From an uncultured Ruminococcus sp. (GTDB taxonomy: Bacteria; Bacillota; Clostridia; Oscillospirales; CAG-272): a DNA stretch of 16,180 bases. Under the pieces are notes generated by a model. The model was not told the DNA's origin and searched no databases. It saw only the letters and a list, made by a program, of their open reading frames with translations. The stretch lies in NCBI GenBank assembly GCA_902797125.1, contig CADBRS010000115.1, positions 1 to 16,180 on the forward strand, read 5' to 3'. Below, piece after piece: positions 1 through 6,526 of the stretch. Both the position numbers and the translations under genes were made by a program. How positions within the stretch are numbered: position 1 is the first letter of the stretch; each line of letters starts with the position of its first letter.

Positions 1-44
1 AAAGGTTGAGCTCGAATGTTTTACATGATGTGTCAGCCGTCGAA

Positions 45-737
45 TTATTCCTCTGCGGGTTTTTCATCTTGTGCTTTAGGCTCTTCGGTCTTTTTCTCTT
101 CGGGTTTTTTCTCTTCTGCTTTTTTCTCTTCGGCCTTTTCAAAGACCAGGACGGCAGTCTTCGTGGTGAAGCAGGAAACGACACCCAGAACGGCCATCAG
201 GGCAAGGATGATACCGAAAATCATCAACTGTTTCTCGATCACAGGATCATCACCGATGGTCAGGAAGCCCAATAGCATGGTAACGCCGCCGATGAGGATG
301 CTGACGATACCGGTGACAAGACCAGCCGTCATGTTCTTGTTCACGGCTCCGAAAACGATCTCCAAAATACCGTGCAGAACAATCAGCGCACCAACGCACA
401 GGAGCAGATAAGGAATCAAAGAAATGAATGTCACGATCAGTTCACCGGCAACCGTGTTTTTGATCACGAAGAAAATGCCGGCACCGAGGATGGAAGCACT
501 TCCGACAGCGGCAATCAAAGCGCTCTTCTTTGCCAGAACAGACCCGATGATAGCCAGGATCAGAGCCAGAGAGGCAATGATGATGAACACGATTCCGATG
601 GTCAAAGAAATGCCCGTGAAAGCATTGACGCGGTCATTGGCATCAGATGCAACATCGGCGATGATGCACAAAATACCGACAACCAACAGAACGATCGAAT
701 AGATCAGAATGTTGAAATTCTTCTTCAGGAATTGCAT
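45..737 (-). CDS. Multi-pass membrane protein with Lys/Glu repeat tail (DUF308-like)
   Basis: A 230-residue protein of unknown function. About six hydrophobic helices are visible (roughly residues 8-28, 42-67, 72-92, 100-130, 137-160, 169-190), with short loops and no catalytic motif. The overall pattern of paired short helices is reminiscent of the HdeD/DUF308 family, but I am not sure of that. The last 30 residues are a charged, presumably cytoplasmic tail made of pentapeptide repeats of the type KKxEE, encoded by a 15-base tandem repeat. The ATG start is preceded by AAAGGAG about 11 bases upstream, and a consensus promoter lies in the 113-base gap before it, so the gene is probably transcribed on its own as well as by any read-through from the recA-recX unit. 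The role cannot be deduced from sequence. The coding call itself is solid. Confidence 0.85.
   Translation of the reverse strand: MQFLKKNFNILIYSIVLLVVGILCIIADVASDANDRVNAFTGISLTIGIVFIIIASLALILAIIGSVLAKKSALIAAVGSASILGAGIFFVIKNTVAGELIVTFISLIPYLLLCVGALIVLHGILEIVFGAVNKNMTAGLVTGIVSILIGGVTMLLGFLTIGDDPVIEKQLMIFGIILALMAVLGVVSCFTTKTAVLVFEKAEEKKAEEKKPEEKKTEEPKAQDEKPAEE
81..140 (-). repeat. Four tandem 15-base units inside a coding region
   Basis: Four consecutive 15-base units (81-95, 96-110, 111-125, 126-140) each begin CTCTTC on the plus strand and end in a T-run. Read on the minus strand they encode EKAEE, KKAEE, KKPEE and KKTEE. They differ at only a few positions and stay in frame, so copy number can change without a frameshift. 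Confidence 0.9.
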
Positions 738-806
738 AAAGCAGAAATCTCCTTTCGTTTTGAGGCAAAAGGGCCGAGTTCCGGATTCCCCGCCTTGACT
801 ATGTTC

Positions 807-835
807 ATTATACTTTCAAACCACATAAATGTCAA
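807..835 (-). promoter_or_regulatory. Consensus sigma-70/SigA promoter for the 45-737 gene
   Basis: Read on the minus strand, a perfect -35 TTGACA (830-835) and a perfect -10 TATAAT (807-812) are separated by exactly 17 bases. Transcription would start near 800, leaving a leader of about 60 bases. A 7-base inverted repeat (CCGCCTT at 790-796, AAGGCGG at 838-844) flanks the promoter. Confidence 0.85.
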
Positions 836-850
836 CAAAGGCGGTCCGAA

Positions 851-1816
851 TTACTGGGAAACGGTCAGGGTTTTCCCGTCTGTGAGGACTTTGATGTTCC
901 CCTGACACGTCAGTAAGGACGGTATGCCTTTTTCACTCAAAACAGTCACCAAAGAAGCATCCATATTCTCCGCATTGTCGATACATGTTACAACATATTC
1001 CGGGACGGATTTATTGAGCAATGTTTTGATGGATTTGTAATAATCGCCGTGATGCGGGAGTTTGATCACTTTATAGACCGAAACGGTCGTATTCGCCATA
1101 AACTCATCCAGTCTGTCTTTTTCTGCATCTCCGAGAAACAGGAATCGGGTCTGACCGAACTGCATGGTCACGATCAGGGAAAAATCATTGTCCACGCTGT
1201 CTTCGAGATCGTCCGGATCCAATGTTTCCCCATCATACAGATGGGTCGGATTGATCACCATTCTGAACGACTCTCCGGATACGGTCAGGTCCTCGGCCAC
1301 CCGGGTCACGGCCACATCATTTGTGCCTGCCGCTTCCATCATGTCCCGATAACGGTCATTGTTTCTCACATAATCGGGCAGGAACAATTCTCCCACCTTC
1401 AAAGAACCGATCAGAGCCGACGCGCCTCCGATATGGTCGTTGTCATAGTGCGTAATGATCATATAATCGATTTGATCGATCCCGTTGGCAGATAAAAACG
1501 ACTTCACAGTGGACACCGACGTTTGCGTTCCCGTATCGATCATGATGACTTTCCCTTCGACCTGCATGACCATACAGTCCGCCTTCCCGACTTGCAAAAA
1601 ATCGATGGAAAGAAGATCTGCATCCTCTGCAAAGGGGGATGTTTCCGAAGCATCTCCGGATTCAGAGGAAGGATTCAAAGATCCGGTCTGCTGTTCCTTC
1701 GTCTCTTCATCGGGCTGAAACAACCCGCAGCCGACCACGGAAAAAATGAGCACCAGAACAGTCAAGGTCAAGACCTGGATCCGGACCAATTTTTTGAATT
1801 TATGAATCCTCTCCAT
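851..1816 (-). CDS. ComEC-like metallo-beta-lactamase-fold lipoprotein
   Basis: A 321-residue hydrolase expected to be anchored outside the cell. Residues 10-29 form a signal peptide ending in the lipobox VVGC (Cys30), followed by a low-complexity Ser/Glu linker to about residue 65. The metallo-beta-lactamase fold then carries the ComEC set of signatures: FLQVGKAD (73-80), MIDTG (92-96), the metal site THYDNDHIGG (122-131), DNDFSLIV (209-216), LGDAE (228-232) and KLPHHG (252-257). In ComEC this domain is thought to degrade one DNA strand during uptake. Stand-alone relatives are common and mostly uncharacterised. I chose the ATG at 1816 because GGGGGGA lies just upstream and the lipobox then falls at a normal distance. 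It overlaps the upstream gene by 17 bases, which suggests translational coupling in the recA-recX unit. The substrate (DNA, nucleotide or other phosphoester) is inferred, not shown. Confidence 0.88.
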   Translation of the reverse strand: MERIHKFKKLVRIQVLTLTVLVLIFSVVGCGLFQPDEETKEQQTGSLNPSSESGDASETSPFAEDADLLSIDFLQVGKADCMVMQVEGKVIMIDTGTQTSVSTVKSFLSANGIDQIDYMIITHYDNDHIGGASALIGSLKVGELFLPDYVRNNDRYRDMMEAAGTNDVAVTRVAEDLTVSGESFRMVINPTHLYDGETLDPDDLEDSVDNDFSLIVTMQFGQTRFLFLGDAEKDRLDEFMANTTVSVYKVIKLPHHGDYYKSIKTLLNKSVPEYVVTCIDNAENMDASLVTVLSEKGIPSLLTCQGNIKVLTDGKTLTVSQ

Positions 1817-2285
1817 GCTCTGTCCCCCCTGCCTGACTCGGGTCAATCGCCGATTTCTGCTGTTTCTTCTCTGCCTGTTTGATCGCTTTGCGCCTGAATT
1901 TTTCGATCCTTTTGGCACGCCTGCGGACCTTGCGCCGCCGGATATCTTCCTTCGCGCCTCTGAACAGTTCTTTCACCGTCCCGAGCGTCTTTTCATCATG
2001 TGGAAAAATGAGTCTCAGCAAAAAGATGGCTATGGCACATGTCGCGATTTTCTCGGGTGTACCCGGCAGCCACAAAAAAGCCAAATAACCGGTCGCGACC
2101 ATTGTCATCCAGGTCGTGCCGGTCCAGATTCCGATTCCCAAGAAGGCATATGACCAGCCGTTCGTAATGATCCACGCTATGCCGAAGCATATCAAAAAAT
2201 GCGGATTCAGGATCATTATAAACAGCTTTTTGAAAAAGGATCCGATTTTTCGAAACAGTTTTCGGATCAGCCCGTCTTTTTTCAA
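1800..2285 (-). CDS. Small membrane protein with strongly basic C-terminal tail
   Basis: A 161-residue protein with a basic N-terminus, about three membrane helices (residues 23-43, 46-72, 79-94) and a long tail (about 104-144) packed with Arg and Lys, likely helical and cytoplasmic. Distinctive pieces are GIAWIITNGWSY and WLPGTPEKI, which I believe recur in small uncharacterised clostridial proteins, though I cannot name a family. The start is TTG at 2285, supported by CGGAGAA eight bases upstream. The next in-frame ATG would remove the basic N-terminus and sits at the edge of the first helix. The gene lies 15 bases after recX and overlaps the downstream metallo-hydrolase gene by 17 bases, so all are probably co-transcribed. 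The basic tail could bind nucleic acid or acidic lipids, which is inference only. Confidence 0.8.
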   Translation of the reverse strand: MKKDGLIRKLFRKIGSFFKKLFIMILNPHFLICFGIAWIITNGWSYAFLGIGIWTGTTWMTMVATGYLAFLWLPGTPEKIATCAIAIFLLRLIFPHDEKTLGTVKELFRGAKEDIRRRKVRRRAKRIEKFRRKAIKQAEKKQQKSAIDPSQAGGTEHGEDS

Positions 2286-2300
2286 CTCAAATTCTCCGAT

Positions 2301-2945
2301 TCAATCGTTAGATAATCTCTCCAGGCAAGCCTGGATCTGCGCATAAGTAAATCCGTTTCTGGCCATTTTGGCCACATTCTTGCGCAACAAATCGCCTTCC
2401 GGGACATCCTTCCCGAAATGAGCGATCCAGGACTGATAGCAAACATCGTCAAAATCAACGTCTTGCAACATTTCTTTGGCGGTTCGGATCGATTCATCCG
2501 AGTACCCTTTTTGGTACAGTTTGCCCAGAATCTCTTTTGCGCTTTTATTCTGATTCAGATAGAGTTCTACCTGTCTGCAAACCTCTTCGTCTTCCCGAAT
2601 AAAGCCTTTGTCTTTAAGAAAGGCCACACCGTCTTTGGATGCGTTTGGCGAAAAGCCTTTTCTTCTCAGTTTTCGGATCAGACCGTTGACCGTGTTGCTT
2701 CCGTATTTCAGCGAATAAAGACCGCTGACCACAGCACGCCACACTTCGTCTGCATAGGTGAGCTGTTCGAACTCATCCTCGGTAAGCGGACCGCGTTTGA
2801 GCGAAGAGAAGGATTCGGTATATGGCAGAACATGTAGGATTTTTTCTTCAAAATGAGGATCGGTCGGGGTCTGTCTGATCTCGATCCGGCACACAGTCTC
2901 ACCCAACTGATCCCCTTTTGTCAGATATGTGATTTCTGAAAACAT
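2301..2945 (-). CDS. recX: Regulatory protein RecX
   Basis: RecX binds RecA filaments and modulates strand exchange and filament growth in the cytoplasm. This 214-residue protein fits the family in length and in its all-helical three-helix repeats, for example TVNGLIRKLRRKGF followed by AFLKDKGFIRED, then SAKEILGKLYQKGY and a last repeat with KNVAKMARNGFTYAQI. An N-terminal beta-rich stretch of about 60 residues precedes the repeats, as in other Firmicutes RecX proteins. It begins 15 bases after the recA stop codon, the classic recA-recX arrangement. No good Shine-Dalgarno sequence precedes the ATG (the gap is AT-rich), so RecX may be made at a low level relative to RecA by weak initiation or coupling. 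The nearest upstream ATG, at 2954, is followed directly by a stop codon, which supports 2945. Confidence 0.93.
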   Translation of the reverse strand: MFSEITYLTKGDQLGETVCRIEIRQTPTDPHFEEKILHVLPYTESFSSLKRGPLTEDEFEQLTYADEVWRAVVSGLYSLKYGSNTVNGLIRKLRRKGFSPNASKDGVAFLKDKGFIREDEEVCRQVELYLNQNKSAKEILGKLYQKGYSDESIRTAKEMLQDVDFDDVCYQSWIAHFGKDVPEGDLLRKNVAKMARNGFTYAQIQACLERLSND

Positions 2946-2960
2946 ATTTTACATGAAATT

Positions 2961-4100
2961 TTATTCAATGTCAAATTCCGGCTTGCTGTCTTCTGTCATG
3001 GTGCGGATATCGAAATCATCATCCTGATCGACTTCGAATTCTTCTTCGATGAGCGAAGGATTGGATTCGCTGGCCTGACGGACGGCCTCTTCGATCTCAG
3101 CCATCAATGCAGGATCTGCATCGAGAGCCTTACGGACATTTTCTTTGCCCTGAGCCAGACGCTCACCCTTGTAGGAGAACCAGGATCCGCTCTTGTTGAT
3201 GATCTCCGTGGCAATGGCATAGTCCACGATCTCCGTGGCTCTGGAAATGCCTTTGCCGTAGAGGATGTCGAACTGGGCCACGCGGAAAGGCGGAGCCACT
3301 TTGTTCTTGACGACTTTGCATTTGACCTTGTTGCCGATGACTTCTCCGCCCTCTTTGATCTGTTCGGTCTTGCGGATGTCAATACGGACGGATGCATAGA
3401 ACTTGAGTGCGCGTCCGCCTGTCGTCGTTTCCGGATTGCCGTACATCACGCCGATCTTTTCACGGAGCTGGTTGATGAACAATACGATGCTGTTGCTCTT
3501 GCTGATCACGGCGGAAAGCTTGCGCATAGCCTGACTCATCAAACGGGCCTGAACGCCCAGTGTGGCCTGCCCCATATCGCCGTCGATCTCCTGTTTCGGG
3601 ACCAGCGCGGCAACCGAGTCGACCACGACGATATCGATCGCGCCGGAACGGACAAGTGCTTCCGTGATCTCGAGAGCATCTTCTCCGCAGTCAGGCTGGG
3701 ATACCAGCAGATTGTTGATATCCACGCCCAGAGCCTTGGCATAAACGGGATCGAGCGCATGCTCGGCATCGATGAATGCGGCCGCACCGCCGGTCTTTTG
3801 AACCTCGGCTATGACATGGAGAGCCAATGTCGTTTTACCGGACGATTCCGGGCCGAAAACTTCTACGATCCTGCCCCGGGGCAATCCGCCGATTCCTAAA
3901 GCCAGGTCCAATGTCAATGAGCCTGTATGGACAGCCTGTACTTCCATATGGGTATTCTCGCCCAGACGCATGACCGAACCTGCGCCGAAATCTTTTTCGA
4001 TCTGTTTCAAAGCCGTCTCAAGCGCTTTGGCTCTGGCTTCCTTGTCTGAAGATTGGATCGCTTCAACCGTTTTGTTCTGTTCTGTTGCTTTTTTTGCCAT
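2961..4100 (-). CDS. recA: Recombinase RecA
   Basis: RecA forms ATP-dependent filaments on single-stranded DNA, catalyses homologous pairing and stimulates LexA self-cleavage. The 379-residue protein is full length. It shows the N-terminal helix, Walker A GPESSGKT (83-90), the EHALDP segment, Walker B ending VVVDSVAAL, the L1 region with GDMGQATLG, the FINQLREKIGVMYGNPETTTGG stretch covering motif 4 and loop L2 in two halves, and an acidic C-terminal tail (EEEFEVDQDDDFD) typical of the family. AAAGGAA lies a few bases before the ATG. It is the first gene of a unit continuing into recX, the basic membrane protein and the metallo-hydrolase, and has a perfect consensus promoter upstream with no LexA box that I can recognise. 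Confidence 0.99.
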   Translation of the reverse strand: MAKKATEQNKTVEAIQSSDKEARAKALETALKQIEKDFGAGSVMRLGENTHMEVQAVHTGSLTLDLALGIGGLPRGRIVEVFGPESSGKTTLALHVIAEVQKTGGAAAFIDAEHALDPVYAKALGVDINNLLVSQPDCGEDALEITEALVRSGAIDIVVVDSVAALVPKQEIDGDMGQATLGVQARLMSQAMRKLSAVISKSNSIVLFINQLREKIGVMYGNPETTTGGRALKFYASVRIDIRKTEQIKEGGEVIGNKVKCKVVKNKVAPPFRVAQFDILYGKGISRATEIVDYAIATEIINKSGSWFSYKGERLAQGKENVRKALDADPALMAEIEEAVRQASESNPSLIEEEFEVDQDDDFDIRTMTEDSKPEFDIE

Positions 4101-4174
4101 GATTGTTCCTTTCTCGCGGCTGGAAATAATCCCGTAGCCGATGCCCTTGGCATCTTCGAATTCAGTATGGCTCG

Positions 4175-4203
4175 ATTATACTCGTCTTTTTCCAATTTGT
4201 CAA
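4175..4203 (-). promoter_or_regulatory. Consensus promoter for the recA unit
   Basis: On the minus strand, TTGACA (4198-4203) and TATAAT (4175-4180) are both perfect and separated by exactly 17 bases. Immediately upstream (4204-4225) is a run of A/T that resembles an UP element. The predicted start near 4168 gives a leader of about 68 bases before the recA ATG. Confidence 0.88.
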
Positions 4204-4342
4204 TAGAATTTTTTATTTTTTTCCATTTTGGGAAAAATATTTTTGACTTCATCCAAATCCAGAAAGTCGGAAAAAGGCAACACGTTGAGTTTTATTAAGA
4301 AAAACTTTCTTTTGCGATTTCAACAAAATATTGTATCTTATC

Positions 4343-4371
4343 TTGCCAACCATAACAAAATCTAGTACAAT
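4343..4371 (+). promoter_or_regulatory. Promoter for the rluA-type / DUF3810 / murA unit
   Basis: TTGCCA (4343-4348) and TACAAT (4366-4371) each match consensus at five of six positions and are spaced by 17 bases. A start near 4378 gives a leader of about 37 bases to the ATG at 4415. Confidence 0.7.
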
Positions 4372-4414
4372 ATATAATGAAGAAGAAGGCAAATAGGATC
4401 GGCGGGAATCAGAA

Positions 4415-5344
4415 ATGCAATGGACTATTTCACAATCGGACTGTCCTGCAGTCATACGGGACTTTCTGCACAGGAAAAAAGGCATTTCCTCCAAACTGCT
4501 CGCCAAGCTCAAGCGGCAGCCTGACGGGATCCTGCTCAACGGTGCACCGGTTTTTGTGAATGCACCGCTGCAGCCCGGAGATATCCTTTTTGTCGACTGT
4601 GAGACCGGCGAGGACGTTTCATCCGTGATCCCTTCGGCACTGCCTGTGGATGTTCTGTACGAGGATGACTACATACGAGTTTTGAACAAGCCCCCTTTTA
4701 TGCCGACTCATCCGTCCCTGAACCATCCCGATGATTCATTGGCCAATGCCGTTGCGTATATGGAGAAAGACTCCGGTGTCCCTTTCGTATTTCGGCCCGC
4801 ATCCAGACTGGACAGAAACACCAGCGGAGTCGTCCTGACAGCCAAGAACCAGTATTGTGCTTCTCTGCTCTCCGCTCAGATGAAAGCAGGAACGATCCAC
4901 AAAACATACCTGGCCATCCTGACTTGCCAATCCGGGAGCCTGCCTGCCGAGGAAGGTTTCCTCCAGTCTTTTATGGCGCGCAAAAATGAGAGCATGGTCG
5001 AACGGTGTATCGTCGGCGAAAACGAAAAGGATGCCGTCTATGCGCTGACAGCTTACCGGATCCTCTCCCGCAGCGACGACGGATCCATGCTGCTGGTTCA
5101 AGCCACACCGGTCACGGGCAGAACGCACCAGCTCCGCGTTCAGTTTGCGCATTACGGTTGCCCGGTTTTGGGAGACGATCTGTACGGCACTCCCAGTTCA
5201 CTGATCAGCCGGCAGGCCCTGCACGCTTCGAGCCTTTCGTTTCCGCACCCAATCTTTAGAAACAAAATGGAGATCGAGGCTCCGCTGCCCGAAGATATGG
5301 CAGGCGTGATCAGCTCCAATTTTACGAAAACTCATATCGATTAA
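4415..5344 (+). CDS. RluA-family RNA pseudouridine synthase
   Basis: This enzyme isomerises specific uridines in rRNA or tRNA to pseudouridine. The 309-residue protein has an S4-like RNA-binding N-terminus (about residues 12-62, with GISSKLLAKL and LNGAPV), then the synthase domain starting near VLYEDDYIRVLNKPP. The catalytic motif is RLDRNTSG with Asp133; a serine precedes it where many relatives have His or Asn. Later conserved blocks KTYLAIL, the VTGRTHQLRVQFAH segment and PVLGDDLYG are all present, the Arg-Thr-His-Gln-Leu-Arg core being diagnostic. The start at 4415 is preceded only by a weak GGCGGGAA. It ends 14 bases before the DUF3810 gene. Which uridine is modified cannot be told from sequence, so I give no RluA/C/D symbol. 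Confidence 0.95.
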   Translation: MQWTISQSDCPAVIRDFLHRKKGISSKLLAKLKRQPDGILLNGAPVFVNAPLQPGDILFVDCETGEDVSSVIPSALPVDVLYEDDYIRVLNKPPFMPTHPSLNHPDDSLANAVAYMEKDSGVPFVFRPASRLDRNTSGVVLTAKNQYCASLLSAQMKAGTIHKTYLAILTCQSGSLPAEEGFLQSFMARKNESMVERCIVGENEKDAVYALTAYRILSRSDDGSMLLVQATPVTGRTHQLRVQFAHYGCPVLGDDLYGTPSSLISRQALHASSLSFPHPIFRNKMEIEAPLPEDMAGVISSNFTKTHID

Positions 5345-5358
5345 ACAGAAGGTTTCTC

Positions 5359-6525
5359 ATGGACGAACGGAACAGACCCGAAAAAAGTAAACATCAGTCT
5401 GTGATCCTTTCCTATCTCAAGAGACCCGCACAGGACAGACTGCCCTACTATGCCCTCGTTTTTTATCTGCTCATTATCATCTCCGGCATTCTGTTTTTGC
5501 TTTTCAACCTGATCCCTTCATTTGCGGACGCCTATAACCGGACGGTCGGACAATTTTTTCGGATGCTTCTCGCACTCCTGACAGCCTGGATCCCTTTCTC
5601 GCTGTCTGAGGCCATTCTCATCTGTATCCCCGGGTTTTTGGTTTGGGCAATCATCCAAACAATGCATGAGAATCTGGAGACCTGGAAGCAATCGCTTTTG
5701 TACACGGGCCGGATCGTCTCTTTTCTGGCGCTGATCCTCAGCATGCTGATCCTTTTGTTCTCGGCAGGATTTAAAGGAACCACGCTGGCACAAAAACTGG
5801 ATTACGAGACCGGTGACACGACCGAAGCGGAATTGGAATCCACAGCCACATTCCTGAATAACCGCATCAACGAGCTTGTCGAGTCCGGACAAATCGGTTT
5901 CGACGAATCAAATCTTTCATATTATGAAGGCAACTGGCACGATCTCAACAAAACGTTGCTGAGGGCCTACGAGAAGGCGTCCCAAAAATACGACTTTATC
6001 AAGACCTTTCCAAGCACGCTCAAGCCGATCGCCAGCAGCCCTTTGCTGACTTACACCCATATCGCAGGCGCCTATACGTTCTTCACGGGTGAAGTCAATA
6101 TCAACTACAACTTCCCGGATTATGTCCGCGTCTTCTCTTCCGCCCATGAAATGGCCCACCAGCGGGGTTTTGCCCGGGAGGATGAGGCTAATTTCATCGC
6201 CTTTCTGGTCTGTCTGGAATCGGATGATCCTTACGTGACCTATTGCGGCCTCCTGAACTGCTACGAATATGTGCTGTCGGCACTGGATTCAGAAAGTGAG
6301 ACCGCCTCGGAAACTCAGTGGCTTCTCCTGAACGACTATACCAAACGTGAAATGATCGCTTATAGGGATTTCTTCAGCAAGTATTCAGGCAGCCCGGTGG
6401 CGACAGTCGTCAATTCGGTCAGCCAGGTCGTCCAAAACGTATCAGGCGGCAAAAATCATTCATACGGCGTAGTCGTAGATCTGCTTGTGGCCTATCACAA
6501 TAATCTGGAAAAGGGGGTTCCTTAA
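5359..6525 (+). CDS. DUF3810 membrane protein, zinc-metallopeptidase-like
   Basis: A 388-residue membrane protein matching the clostridial DUF3810 family as I know it. Three membrane helices are visible (about residues 30-53, 66-100 with a break, 116-137). The remainder is a large soluble domain carrying SAHEMAHQRGFAREDEANF (261-279): His263-Glu264-x-x-His267 is a zincin HExxH motif, and Glu274 or Glu276 could be the third metal ligand. That makes a membrane-anchored zinc peptidase likely, but no substrate is established for the family. The ATG at 5359 follows AGAAGG at good spacing. The gene lies between an RluA-type gene and murA, one base ahead of the murA start, so it is tightly co-translated with a peptidoglycan precursor enzyme. 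A role in envelope maintenance is an inference from that position. Confidence 0.9.
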   Translation: MDERNRPEKSKHQSVILSYLKRPAQDRLPYYALVFYLLIIISGILFLLFNLIPSFADAYNRTVGQFFRMLLALLTAWIPFSLSEAILICIPGFLVWAIIQTMHENLETWKQSLLYTGRIVSFLALILSMLILLFSAGFKGTTLAQKLDYETGDTTEAELESTATFLNNRINELVESGQIGFDESNLSYYEGNWHDLNKTLLRAYEKASQKYDFIKTFPSTLKPIASSPLLTYTHIAGAYTFFTGEVNINYNFPDYVRVFSSAHEMAHQRGFAREDEANFIAFLVCLESDDPYVTYCGLLNCYEYVLSALDSESETASETQWLLLNDYTKREMIAYRDFFSKYSGSPVATVVNSVSQVVQNVSGGKNHSYGVVVDLLVAYHNNLEKGVP

Positions 6526-6526
6526 C

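Larger units (their letters stand above)
4101..4414. other. 314-base divergent intergenic region between recA and the rluA-type gene
   Basis: AT-rich non-coding gap holding a minus-strand promoter for recA (4175-4203) and a plus-strand promoter for the rluA-type gene (4343-4371). Between them lie A/T tracts, including a short AAAAATATTTTT palindrome near 4232-4243, and no ORF or RNA gene that I can support. I searched for GAACnnnnGTTC-like (Gram-positive LexA) and CTGT-N8-ACAG boxes and found none. Confidence 0.7.

Noticed and set aside
372..905. 177-codon plus-strand frame over the membrane protein gene and its promoter
   Set aside because: The translation is rich in Asn, Gln and Asp, typical of an antisense shadow of a hydrophobic protein, and it runs through a perfect minus-strand promoter.
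1817..1918. Arg-rich 34-residue N-terminal extension of the metallo-hydrolase
   Set aside because: It would overlap the upstream gene by 119 bases, has no ribosome binding site, and would put the signal peptide far from the N-terminus. The ATG at 1816 has GGGGGGA upstream.
4297..4311. AAGAAA/TTTCTT hairpin in the recA-rluA gap considered as a terminator
   Set aside because: It is all weak pairs with a three-base loop and lies between divergent promoters where no transcript needs to end.
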